A stretch of 41,287 nucleotides of DNA from Aureococcus anophagefferens (taxonomy: Eukaryota; Sar; Pelagophyceae; Pelagomonadales; Pelagomonadaceae). A model generated the notes under the pieces. The model did not search any database and was not told where the DNA came from. It saw only the letters and a program-made list of their open reading frames with translations. The position numbers and the translations under genes are program-made. Below, one piece after another: positions 8,634-17,162 of the stretch. The stretch's first letter is position 1. Each line of letters starts with the position of its first letter. The DNA is taken from contig NW_008705598.1 of NCBI RefSeq assembly GCF_000186865.1, positions 295,501 through 336,787 on the forward strand. The letters are read 5' to 3'.

Positions 8634-8848
8634 CGCGGACCGCGTGTGCCAGACGGGGCAGCGCTGCGAAGGACGAACCGGCGAAAATACAACCGTCGAC
8701 TCATCTACGGAAACTTGATAAGTTCACTAAAAACCTCCGTGTGCCCTCTCGGACCCATCCCGCGAAGCCCGACCGAGGCTCGAGCCTTGGCTGCCGCCCC
8801 TCGCCCGCGCGCCGCCCCGCGCCCGCCGACCCGCCGGTTCCGCTGCCC

Positions 8849-10185
8849 ATGCTGCCCATGGACGCCGACTTCGACGACGCCGCCTCCGTCGCCACCGTCG
8901 TCGGCGGCGACGCCCGCGCCGCGCCGGACGCCGCCGGGGCGCCCCCGCCCCCCGCGGCGGCGCCGCCGCCGGGCGACCCGGCGGTCGCCGAGGCCGTGCT
9001 CTGCGCGGAGCTGGAGTCCACGACCGGCGCGCTCCGCGCCCTCGCCGCCGAGGAGGAGCGCCTCCACGCGGTCACGCGCGACCTCTTCGCGAATCCACTC
9101 GCGGACGTCGACGCGCTGCCGCCGCCGCCGGCGGCGGCGCTCGTCGTCGACGGCGACCCGCCCGCCGGCGAGGTGCGCAGCGTCGTGGCGCGCGGCGTCC
9201 CCGGGGCGTCGGACCGCGCGCGCCGCGCCGCGCGCGCGCGCGCGCCGGCCCCGCCGCGCCGCGCCGCGCGCGCGGCCGCGTCCTCCCCGCGCGCTCGACC
9301 CGCGCGCCGGCGCAGGCGGTGAGCGACGTCGCGACGCCCCGGCTCGCGACGCTGCTCTGCGACCTCAAGGCCGCGGCCCTGCGCGGCGTCGACTTCGACG
9401 ACGCGGCCGTCGTCGGCGGGCTCCCCGTCGACGAGCTCGTCGCCGCGCTCCGGGGCTGCGCGGGCGTGCGCGTGGCCTACGACGTGCCGCGCGGGGGCGG
9501 CGCCGCCCGTCTTCGCGTTTTTTCTTCGGAGGTACGCGCGCCGCCCGCAGGCGCGCGCCGCCGGCCTACCGGAAGCCGACGCCGCGCCGCGAGCCGGAGC
9601 GGGCGCCGCCCGCGCCGACGAGCCTCGCCGAGGCCCTCGCGTCCGACCACTGGACGCTCCTCGAGAAGTGGACCTTCGAGCACGCGGACAAGCCGCGCGT
9701 CCCGCCGCGTCGGGGGGCTTCGGGGGGCTTCGGGCCGACGCGCGCGCGGGGGCCCGCTTCGCCGCCGCCGACGCACGCCGTGCGGGTCCGCTTTGCCGCC
9801 GCCGCCGACGCGCGCCCCGCGCCGCGCCAGGTACCCGTCGCCGGAGACGAAGGACAGCCTCGCGCGCGACTCGCGGCTCTCGCTGAAGCAGGTCCAGCAC
9901 TGGTTCTCGAACATGCGCAAGCGCAAGTACCTGAAGCTGGGAACGGGCGCGGGCAAGCGCGCGCCCAAGGACGCCTTCGAGGCCCAGCTCCTGGCGCTCA
10001 TGCCCGCGGCGCTCGCCGCGGCGGCCGCGCCGGTCGTCGCGCCGCGCGCGAGCTCGGAACCGGCCGCGGCCGCGGCCGCGGCCGCGGCGCCGCCGGCGGG
10101 CGCGCCGGTGCCCCCGCCGCCGGACGACGACGAGGCGACCATCGCCGACGACGCGGACCTGAGGGACGTGTCCTTCGAGCTGTGA
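8849..10185 (+). CDS. TALE-class (KN-type) homeodomain protein
   Basis: Multi-exon gene starting at the ATG at 8849 (or 8858). Exon 1 (8849-9172) encodes an acidic, Pro/Ala-rich N-terminus. Intron 1 is 9173-9315 (GT-AG, phase 0) and joins PPAGE to AVSDVATPRLATLLCDLK. A second intron lies at roughly 9485-9545; its boundaries are uncertain. The next exon encodes SLAEALASDHWTLLEKW. Intron 9695-9830 has a GC donor and joins HADKP to YPSPETKDSLARDSRL, restoring exactly the three-residue-extended TALE loop HADxPYPS. Helix 3 is LKQVQHWFSNMRKRKYLKL with the WFxNxRxR core. The C-terminus (about 90 residues) is Ala/Pro-rich and ends in an acidic DDDEATIADDADL segment, a possible activation region. TALE proteins are transcription factors, often controlling life-cycle or diploid identity in algae; that role is not demonstrated here. 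Confidence 0.85.
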
Positions 10186-10603
10186 GCTCGGCTCGCGCGG
10201 GCGTCGCGGCGCGGTCGCATCGCTCCGCCGCGACTCCATCGCGCCTCGCTCGCCGACCCTTCCCTCCGTGCGCGGCGCGACTGGCGCTTCGCTTGATCCC
10301 CCCGATAAGTCGCCGCGGCTCGAGCTGAGAGAAAAATTGGCGATTGTTGCACCGGTTGAAGGGAAGTGAGCACGCGCAGCGCGCGTTCAAGCGGCTGACA
10401 AGGACCAAAAACGCATCTCTTCGCAAAACACACCCACCGCGCGCCGCCGCGTCCGGTGCAAGTTGCACGCGCCGTTGCGCCCGCAACCCGCCCCCCTCGC
10501 CTCCCACGACGCTCGCTACCCCGCGCGCCATTGCGTTCGCCGCGCGGCGCGCGTCGCGTTGCAACTTTCGGTCACCCGCGCGCCGTCGCAGGCACAACAC
10601 ACC
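10186..10603 (+). promoter_or_regulatory. Upstream region of LHC gene 1, with blocks shared by LHC genes 2 and 3
   Basis: Non-coding 418 bp. The block 10436-10453 (starting ACCGCGCGCCG) and the 30-bp block 10476-10505 (TGCGCCCGCAACCC onward) recur without mismatch upstream of LHC gene 3 at 12657-12674 and 12694-12723, with nearly equal spacing (40 and 37 bp). The string GACCAAA followed by GCAAAACACAC near 10400-10432 is shared with the region just before LHC gene 2 (about 11767-11787). These are candidate light-response or core promoter elements; function is inferred from conservation only. Confidence 0.6.
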
Positions 10604-11358
10604 ATGGCCCGCCTCGCCCTCGCCCTCGCCGCCACCGCCGCCACCACCTCGGCCCTCGTCGCGCCCACGGCCAAGAAGACCGTGTCGGCCACGGCTCTCA
10701 ACTACGACCCGCGCGCGCCCGGCGCCCGAAAGCTCCGACTCAGCGCCGCGGCCCGACGCCGCGCCGCTCGCAGGTCCGACTTCTCCGACGTCCAGGCGCT
10801 CCCGGGCATCCTCGACCCCGTCGGCTTCTTCGTGCCGACGCCGCGTCCCGCCGCGGCAAGCTTCCCATTCCCCGACCGCGCGCTTTCCGTAGGACCCGGC
10901 GAACCTCGCGGCGGACGCCTACGGAGAGCGAGCTCAAGCGCTACCGCGAGGCCGAGCTCACGCACGGCCGCGTGGCCATGCTCGCGTCCGTGGGCTTCCT
11001 CGTCGGCGAGTCCGGCGCGACGCCCCTCTTCGGCGGCAACATCGACGGCATCGCCATCAACCAGTTCTGGAAGGTGCCCACGGGCTTCTGGCCCGTGATC
11101 CTCCTCTTCATCGCGGTGCCCGAGACGTTCCGCGCGCTCCGCGGCTGGATGGAGCCCACGGTCCCCGAGAACTACTTCGTGCTCCGCGCGGGCTACACGC
11201 CCGGCGACATCGACTTCGACCCCCTCGGCCTCTGCCCCGAGGACCCGGAGGAGTTCAAGATCATGCAGACGAAGGAGCTCCAGCACGGCCGCCTCGCGAT
11301 GCTCGCGGCCGCGGGCATGATCGTCCAGGAGCTCCAGACGGGCAACACGCTCTTCTAG
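10604..11358 (+). pseudogene. Fucoxanthin chlorophyll a/c-binding protein, LHC copy 1, frame-broken
   Basis: LHC-type antenna gene with two short introns: 10711-10773 (GC-AG, 63 nt, phase 2, joining NYDP to SDFSDV) and 10832-10892 (GT-AG, 61 nt, phase 0, joining GFF to DPANLAADA). Exon 3 is one base too long: an extra A at 10921 (GCCTACGGAG against GCCTCGGAG in the two neighbours) shifts the frame before ESELKRYREAELTHGR. After it, all three membrane helices are intact to the stop. It is therefore either a recent pseudogene or a base-call error. The N-terminus MARLALALAAT...SALVAP resembles a plastid presequence. Chlorophyll-binding helices carry EAELTHGRVAM and KELQHGRLAM. The two paralogs downstream lack both introns. 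Confidence 0.75.
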
Positions 11359-11809
11359 GCGCCGCGCGCCCGCGCCGCCGGATCGGATCCGGCGGCCGCC
11401 CCCTCCCCTTCGTACCAAGTAACCTGCGCCTCGCCCGAGTGCACGCGCGCGCCGGCGCGCCGCCACGGTACGGGGCGTCGGCCGGTGAGCGGGCGGGTCG
11501 GCGTCGCCCGGCTGACGGCGGCTTCCACGTCGGCAGTTGCGAAAGCCGCCTCGGCGGCGAACTTCTTGAAGTCGACGCGCAGGACGGGCGAGCGATCGCG
11601 GCGCGCCTCGGCCACGGAAACGCCGAGAACAAGCGGCGCGACGAGGGATGCGAGATCTCATTCACTTGAAGGACAACATGACAGCGCTTCAACCTGCTGA
11701 CTTTCCTTGACAAGGGAGCAGTGCCACGGCCGGGCTGCCGCATTCCTGAGTTGGCCGACAAGCTCAGACCAAAGCAAAACACACACCTCACACCGCCTCC
11801 CACGCAACC
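11359..11809. other. Intergenic region before LHC copy 2
   Basis: A 451-bp spacer between tandem LHC genes. Short ORFs in several frames show no recognisable protein. The last 60 bp contain GACAAG, GACCAAA and GCAAAACACAC words also found before LHC copy 1. Around 11668-11695 a TTGAAGG...TTCAA pair could form a weak hairpin. Nothing else stands out. Confidence 0.5.
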
Positions 11810-12445
11810 ATGGCCCGCCTCGCCTTCGCCCTCGCCGCCACGTGCGCCTCGACGTCCGCCCTCGTGGCGCCGACCGCCGCCAAGGCCTCGAGCTCCCTGC
11901 ACGTCGCGACGTCCTACGACCCCTCCGACTTCAGCGACGTCACGGCCTTGCCCGGGATTCTCGCGCCCGTCGAGTTCTTCGACCCCCTGAACTTCGCGGC
12001 GGACGCCTCGGAGAGCGAGCTCAAACGCTACCGCGAGGCCGAGCTCACGCACGGCCGCGTGGCCATGCTCGCGTCCGTCGGCTTCCTCGTCGGCGAGTCC
12101 GGCGCGACGCCCCTCTTCGGCGGCAACATCGACGGCATCGCCATCAACCAGTTCTGGAAGGTGCCCACGGGCTTCTGGCCCGTGATCCTCCTCTTCATCG
12201 CCGTGCCGGAGACGTTCCGCGCGCTCCGCGGCTGGATGGAGCCGACCGTGCCCGAGAACTACTTCCAGCTCCGCTCCGGCTACACGCCCGGCGACATCGA
12301 CTTCGACCCCCTCGGCCTCTGCCCCGCGGACGCCATGGAGTTCAAGGAGATGCAGACCAAGGAGCTCCAGCACGGCCGCCTCGCGATGCTCGCGGCCGCG
12401 GGCATGATCGTCCAGGAGCTCCAGACGGGCAACACGCTCTTCTGA
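11810..12445 (+). CDS. Fucoxanthin chlorophyll a/c-binding protein, LHC copy 2
   Basis: An intact, intronless 211-residue antenna protein of the thylakoid membrane. The presequence MARLAFALAATCASTSALVAP (here split: signal-like hydrophobic part, then SALVAP) fits bipartite targeting to a secondary plastid. The mature part starts near YDPSDFSDVTALPG. Helix 1 carries EAELTHGRVAMLASVG, helix 2 is GFWPVILLFIAVPETF, and helix 3 carries KELQHGRLAMLAAAG; the Glu, His and Arg of helices 1 and 3 are the usual chlorophyll ligands and ion pair. The PGDIDFDPLGL motif precedes helix 3, as in other LHC proteins. The 3' half is almost identical in DNA to copy 3, including third codon positions. Confidence 0.95.
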   Translation: MARLAFALAATCASTSALVAPTAAKASSSLHVATSYDPSDFSDVTALPGILAPVEFFDPLNFAADASESELKRYREAELTHGRVAMLASVGFLVGESGATPLFGGNIDGIAINQFWKVPTGFWPVILLFIAVPETFRALRGWMEPTVPENYFQLRSGYTPGDIDFDPLGLCPADAMEFKEMQTKELQHGRLAMLAAAGMIVQELQTGNTLF

Positions 12446-12906
12446 GCGCGCGCCGCCCGGCGCCTCCGCAGTAACATAGTCCCGCCCGAAGCACGTCGTC
12501 GGGGAGCGGTCGTGATTGCGCGGATCGCGGGCGTTGGTGGGGAGGCGCGTCGGGCGCCGCGAACAGACGTTGAAGTAGCGCGTGCTGAAGGGCCACCTCA
12601 TGAGCTCACCTGGTCGACTCAGCCCGTGAAAACACCCCCCCACTCCGCCTCGCACCACCGCGCGCCGCCGCGTCTCGTGCACTTTGCGGCCAATGCGCCC
12701 GCAACCCGCCCCCCTCGCCTCCCGGTGCCCCTGGCACCGCGTGCGCAACGTGGCGCGCGCGGCGGCGCGCGTCCTCGTCGCGACTCGGCGCATGGCCCGC
12801 GCGCGCCACGCAAGCGCCCATTGCACGCCCGTTGCACCGCGCGCGCACCGCCACCGCCCCTCCCGCGCGCGCGCCCATGACCGTCACAACTCATAGGCAA
12901 TCCACC
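12446..12906 (+). promoter_or_regulatory. Upstream region of LHC copy 3
   Basis: A 461-bp spacer with no convincing ORF. It carries the same two blocks as upstream of LHC copy 1 (12657-12674 and 12694-12723), followed by a very GC-rich segment with many CGCG steps. The 30-bp block lies 183 bp before the ATG here, against 98 bp in copy 1, so it is not simply part of the same leader. It is probably a shared promoter segment copied with the gene. Confidence 0.6.
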
Positions 12907-13545
12907 ATGGCCCGCCTCGCCTTCGCCCTCGCCGCCACGTGCGCCTCGACGTCCGCCCTCGTGGCGCCGACGGCCGCCAAGGCGTCCACGTCCCTCAACG
13001 TCGCCACGACGTCCTACGACCCGTCGGACTTCAGCGACGTCACGAAGCTCCCGGGCATCCTCGCGCCCGTCGAGTTCTTCGACCCCCTGAACTTCGCGGC
13101 GGACGCGTCCGAGTCGGAGCTCAAGCGCTACCGCGAGGCCGAGCTCACGCACGGCCGCGTCGCCATGCTCGCGTCCGTGGGCTTCCTCGTCGGCGAGTCC
13201 GGCGCGACGCCCCTCTTCGGCGGCAACATCGACGGCATCGCCATCAACCAGTTCTGGAAGGTGCCCACGGGCTTCTGGCCCGTGATCCTCCTCTTCATCG
13301 CCGTGCCGGAGACGTTCCGCGCGCTCCGCGGCTGGATGGAGCCGACCGTGCCCGAGAACTACTTCCAGCTCCGCTCCGGCTACACGCCCGGCGACATCGA
13401 CTTCGACCCCCTCGGCCTCTGCCCCGCGGACGCCATGGAGTTCAAGGAGATGCAGACCAAGGAGCTCCAGCACGGCCGCCTCGCGATGCTCGCGGCCGCG
13501 GGCATGATCGTCCAGGAGCTCCAGACGGGCAGCACGCTCTTCTAG
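12907..13545 (+). CDS. Fucoxanthin chlorophyll a/c-binding protein, LHC copy 3
   Basis: Intact, intronless, 212 residues, starting at the ATG at 12907 (an in-frame ATG upstream at 12877 is less likely, because the other copies begin MARLA). It has the same presequence with SALVAP, three membrane helices and chlorophyll-ligand motifs as copy 2. The protein differs from copy 2 mainly around residues 26-40 (KASTSLNVATTSYDP against KASSSLHVATSYDP) and at the last few residues (GSTLF against GNTLF). It binds chlorophyll a/c and carotenoid in the plastid antenna by family knowledge. Confidence 0.95.
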   Translation: MARLAFALAATCASTSALVAPTAAKASTSLNVATTSYDPSDFSDVTKLPGILAPVEFFDPLNFAADASESELKRYREAELTHGRVAMLASVGFLVGESGATPLFGGNIDGIAINQFWKVPTGFWPVILLFIAVPETFRALRGWMEPTVPENYFQLRSGYTPGDIDFDPLGLCPADAMEFKEMQTKELQHGRLAMLAAAGMIVQELQTGSTLF

Positions 13546-13886
13546 GCGCGCGCGCGCCCGCCCGCCCCGAGGCGCCGCCGAGGGAGAACCTCCGGCGGCC
13601 ACCTCTCCCCCCCTGTTCTAAGTAAATGCGTCCGACTGAAATTAGTCTGAACTTGAAAAGTTGAATCCTCTACAAAGGTCGAGGTCAACATCGGCCGCAA
13701 CGAACGTCGAGAATCCGCGAGGCCTTCCGCGCGCACTCGCGCGGCTCGTCGAGCCGCGCACCCGAGGGACGCCGCGCCGTCGAGAAGCGCCGAGCGCTCG
13801 ACGGCGCGCGCGCGGCGCCGGACCTCGCCGGGCCGCGCGCCCCCGGGACCGCCGGGCGGAACTCGGCACAGACTTCGGGACCTTAC
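13546..13886. other. Intergenic region between convergent genes
   Basis: A 341-bp spacer between the LHC copy 3 stop and the 3' end of the minus-strand WH2 gene. It has a short A/T-richer patch at about 13620-13680 (with AATTAGTCTGAAC), likely holding the 3' processing signals of the LHC transcript. The rest is GC-rich with no feature seen. Confidence 0.45.
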
Positions 13887-16800
13887 TTACCAGCTGCTCG
13901 TCTTGTGGACGTAGGCGTCGGGCGGGATGCCCATGGTCGCGTAGTAGGCGTCGAGGCGGCCGCCCGTGAGCGCGAGGCCCGGCGCGGCCTTCTTCTTCGC
14001 CCGCGACCGCGCGGCCGCGGCGGCGCGGGCCTTTTCGCCCGCGGCGGCCTCGCGCGCGGCGGCGGCCTCGGCGACGACCTTGCGGAGCCACTTGGGGTCG
14101 TTCGTCGCCGCGCCCGCGGCGACGCGGTCCTTGCCGAGCGCGTGCATGAGGAGGGCCGTGGCCTTGCGCTTCTCCGCGCGGCAGCGGCCGAGCTTGCGCC
14201 GCAGCGCCGCGAGGTCGTCGACGGCGGCGCCGCTGGCGCCGGCGTAGCCCATGCCGAGCAGCGCCTCGCGCTCGCGGCCGGCGCGCTGCGCCGCGGCGAG
14301 CCGCGCGCGCGCGTCCGCGACGGCCTCGAGGAGCGCCTGGGCAGCACAAGGGTGATTCAACGTCGCTTCAACGTGAGTGTCCCGCGCGCGCGCGTTACGG
14401 AAAACACGTCGATGGTTCGAGACCGTTCAGAGAGATGATCGCTCGTCCAAAAATCAGCCGAAACGAGTGGAAAACGGCCGAGATATGAGCCTTTGAAGTT
14501 GGGAATTTCGCTCTCTTGTGCTGCCCTGAGGAGCGCGTCGCGTCNNNNNNNNNNNNNNNNNNNNNNNNNNNNNNNNNNNNNNNNNNNNNNNNNNNNNNNN
14601 NNNNNNNNNNNNNNNNNNNNNNNNNNNNNNNNNNNNNNNNNNNNNNNNNNNNNNNNNNNNNNNNNNNNNNNNNNNNNNNNNNNNNNNNNNNNNNNNNNNN
14701 NNNNNNNNNNNNNNNNNNNNNNNNNNNNNNNNNNNNCACGGCGCCGCGGGGCAGGTGCATCTTGAGCATCATCTCGTACTTCTTGAGCTTCGGGTCGCCG
14801 GACGACGGCGGCGGCGCCGACGGCGCGGGCGCCGCCGCGGGCTTCGGCGCGGGCTTGGGCGCGGGCGCCGCGGCCGCGGGTTTCGGCGCCGCGGGCTTGG
14901 GCGCGGGTGGCGCGGCCGCGGGCCGCGGCGGCGCGGGGAGGCCTCCGCGCGGCGGCGGCGGGCCGGGCGGGGCGCCGGCGCCGGGCGGGCGCGCGCCGGG
15001 CGCGCGCGGCGGAGCGGGCAGGCCCGCGGACGGCCTCGGCGGCGGCGGGCCGGCGCTCCCGGCTCCGGGCGGGCGCGGCGGCGGCGGGAGCCCCGCGGAC
15101 GGCCTCGGCGGCGGCGGGCCCGCGCCACCGGCTCCGGGCGGGCGCGGCGGCGGCGGCAGCCCCGCGGACGGCCTCGGCGGCGGCGGACCCGCGCCACCGG
15201 CTCCGGGCGGGCGCGGCGGCGGCGGGAGCCCCGCGGCCGGCCTCGGCGGCGGCGGGAGCCCCGCGGCCGGCCTCGGCGGCGGCGGGCCACCGGCTCCGGG
15301 CGGGCGCGGCGGCGGCGGGAGCCCCGAGGACGGCCTCGGCGGCGGCGGGCCGGCGCCCGCCCCTGGCGGGCGCGGCGGCGGCGGGAGCCCCGCGGCCGGC
15401 CTCGGCGGCGGCGGACCCGCGCCACCGGCTCCGGGCGGGCGCGGCGGCGGCGGGAGCCCGCCCGGCGGGGCCTTCGGCGGCGGCGCGTCGTCGTTCTCGT
15501 CGTCGCTCCAGCCCGCTCCGTGCGTCGACTGGCGCTTGAGCGGCTTCCTCGCGCTCGTCTGGTCGAGCATGGACGCGTTGAAGCCGCCGTGGCTCTTGAC
15601 CTCCGGCGGCGGCGCCGGCGCCTTGGCGGCCTCGGGGCTCTTCTTGAGGGCCTTGGCGGCCTTGACCTGCGACATGAGGTCGCCGCCGGCGTCCGGCGGC
15701 GGCGCGCTCTTCTCCGGCGTCGTCGTCGGCGACTTCTTCAAGCCCTTGCCCGCCTGGATCTGGGACAGGAGGTCGCCGCCGCCCGCGGGCGGCGGCGGGG
15801 CGCGCGGCGGCGGCGCCGCCGCGGGCGCGCCCGGCGGCCTCGGCGGCGGCCGCGCGCCGGTCGCGAGGTGCGCGGCCGGCGGCGGGGGCGCGCGCGGCGG
15901 CCCGCCGGCCGGCGGGGGCGCGCGCGGCGGTCCCGAGGAGCTCGGGGGCCGGGGCGGCGGCCTGCGAGGGGTCGGGCATCGACGGCGCTTCGGAACGTCC
16001 CCACGTCGGCCGCGCGGCGCGGCTTCGACGCGGGCGGTCGCGGGAGGCCCGCCGAAGGCGGACGCGGCGGCGGCGGCGGAAGCGCGCCGCCGGCCGGTCG
16101 CGGCGGCGGCGGCGGTAGTGCGCCGCCGGCCGGTCGGGGCGGCGGCGGCGGTAATGCGCCTCCCGACGGCGGCCGAGGAGGCGGGGGTCCGGCGCTCGCG
16201 CCCGGAGGCCTCGGAGGCCTACGCAAAACGTGAGCCGCGACGTTGTGGCCAAGCACTCGAACTCTCGCGTCTCTCGAAGGGGTTCCCGTGAGACGCGGGC
16301 AGGAGACGGCGGCGGTCCTCGGCCTCCCGGAGACGGCGGCGGTCGAGGAGGCGGGGGTCCGGCGCTCGCGCCCGGAGGCCTCGGAGGCCTATGGGTAAAA
16401 GTGAGCCGCGACGGCGAGCGTCGGAGCTCTCTCGTCGACTCGAAGGGCTTCCCGCGAGACGCGGGCAGGAGACGGCGGCGGTAATCCTCCGGACGGCGGC
16501 CGAGGAGGAGGAGGACCCGCGCTCGCGCCCGGAGGCCTCGGCGGCGGCGGCGGTAACGATCCGCCGGACGGCGGCCGAGGTGGAGGAGGAGGACCCGCGC
16601 CCGCGCCCGGAGGCCTCGGCGGCGGCGGAGGCCTGCGCGCGCGCGGACGATGACGTCGCGGCCGACCCTCGATGGTCTCGCTCGGTCGAGTCGCGGCATA
16701 TGATCTCGAACGCGGGAAGGCGACAGTCCCGTCCCGGGCGGCCTCGGCGGCGGCGCGGGGAGCCCGCCCGGCGGCCGCGGCGGCGGCGCGAGCCCCGGAG

Positions 16801-17022
16801 GACGAGGCGGGGGCGGCGCGATCGATCCGCTCGGCGGCCGCGGCGGCGGCGGCGGCAGCGCGCCGCCAGGGGGTCTCGGCCTGCGCGGAGCAAGGTGAAC
16901 GGCGACGGCGCGGCCCATCGGTGCGCGCTCGTCGGCTGGAGGACGCGGGCAGGGGACGGCGGCGGCGGCAACGCTCCGCCGGGCGGCCGCGGCGGCGGCG
17001 GCGGCAGGCCCGGGGGCGGCAT
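13887..17022 (-). CDS. WH2-domain polyproline actin regulator (WASP/WIP-like)
   Basis: Minus-strand gene from the ATG at 17022. Five short introns, 16881-16957, 16633-16724, 16389-16473, 16219-16307 and 15962-16029, all fall in phase 2 and all rejoin PPPRPP-type reading; then comes exon 15961-14737, an assembly gap, an introner, and last exon 14336-13887. The N-terminal half is almost pure polyproline (PPPPRPPG repeats). Two WH2 motifs follow: [17 protein letters not shown] and [16 protein letters not shown] (about 15650-15790), with a WH2-like [13 protein letters not shown] next. A second proline array of about 22-residue repeats leads to [18 protein letters not shown], similar to the CCDC53/WASHC3 helix motif. 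The C-terminal part after the gap is coiled-coil-like and ends [10 protein letters not shown]2 domains bind actin monomers and polyproline recruits profilin or SH3 proteins, so this is probably an actin-assembly factor. Confidence 0.75.
14337..14536 (-). mobile_element. Family-1 introner forming a GC-AG intron
   Basis: The element is 14337-14528 (192 bp) with TIR CTGGGCAGCACAAG on the left and CTTGTGCTGCCCTG on the right. The TSD AGGAGCGC is at 14329-14336 and 14529-14536. On the minus strand the intron starts with the TSD (GCGCTCCT, a GC donor) and ends in CTGCCCAG. Splicing gives RD joined to ALLEAV in phase 0. The body end starting GTGATTCAACG is at the acceptor side. Confidence 0.92.
14545..14736. 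other. Assembly gap (192 N)
   Basis: A run of N inside the WH2 gene, 8 bp from an introner. The assigned size would put the flanking exon parts in conflicting frames given the splice junction deduced for the introner, so the true length probably differs. The gap has the same length as a family-1 element, which may be chance. Confidence 0.95.
14950..15470. repeat. GC-rich coding minisatellite (polyproline repeats)
   Basis: About eight imperfect tandem units of roughly 45-70 bp built on GGCGGCGGGAGCCCCGCGG and GGCCTCGGCGGCGGCGG. In the minus-strand WH2 gene they encode repeated [20 protein letters not shown] segments. Unit lengths are multiples of three, and the array is likely to vary in copy number. 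Confidence 0.8.
16201..16480. repeat. Tandemly duplicated exon-plus-intron unit
   Basis: Introns 16219-16307 and 16389-16473 share their start (GTCTCCTGCCCGCGTCTC), a central CGGGAA-CCCTTCGAG block and the 3' part CGCGGCTCAC followed by a T-rich tract and TAG. The exons after them begin identically (GCCTCCGAGGCCTCCGGGC). The whole exon-intron unit has therefore been copied in tandem; weaker relatives occur at 16633-16724 and 16881-16957. Confidence 0.82.
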
Positions 17023-17162
17023 GGCTGCGGTGCTGCGCGCGGATGCGGTCGCGCGACGCTGCCCCAATGTGCGGCTCTCGACGTTCCAGAGGTCGACGCC
17101 GAGCTTGCGAGACGTTGTGGGCGGGGATACCTGACATCAAGTTGAAGCTTACCATGGCCCAC

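Noticed and set aside
8849..10239. Long minus-strand frames opposite the homeodomain gene
   Set aside because: Arg/Ala/Gly-rich text typical of antisense frames in high-GC DNA; the plus strand has a recognisable homeodomain across a splice junction.
10711..10892. The two introns of LHC copy 1 as degenerate introners
   Set aside because: They are 61-63 nt with no TIR, TSD or core similarity to either introner family.
14400..14420. GGTTCGAGACC resembling a tRNA T-loop
   Set aside because: It lies within an introner; other copies have a different base here and no cloverleaf can be drawn.
14545..14736. Gap length equal to that of a family-1 introner, suggesting a hidden second copy
   Set aside because: Gap sizes in scaffolds are estimates. 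The number alone does not show that an introner is present.
15000..15470. CRISPR-like regular repeat array
   Set aside because: The repeats are in-frame polyproline coding units of unequal length with no unique spacers, in a eukaryotic gene.
14357..17155. Very long minus-strand frame (over 900 codons) through the WH2 gene
   Set aside because: It changes between proline-rich and Arg/Ala-rich text, crosses five probable introns, an introner and the gap. The spliced model gives consistent polyproline and WH2 reading.
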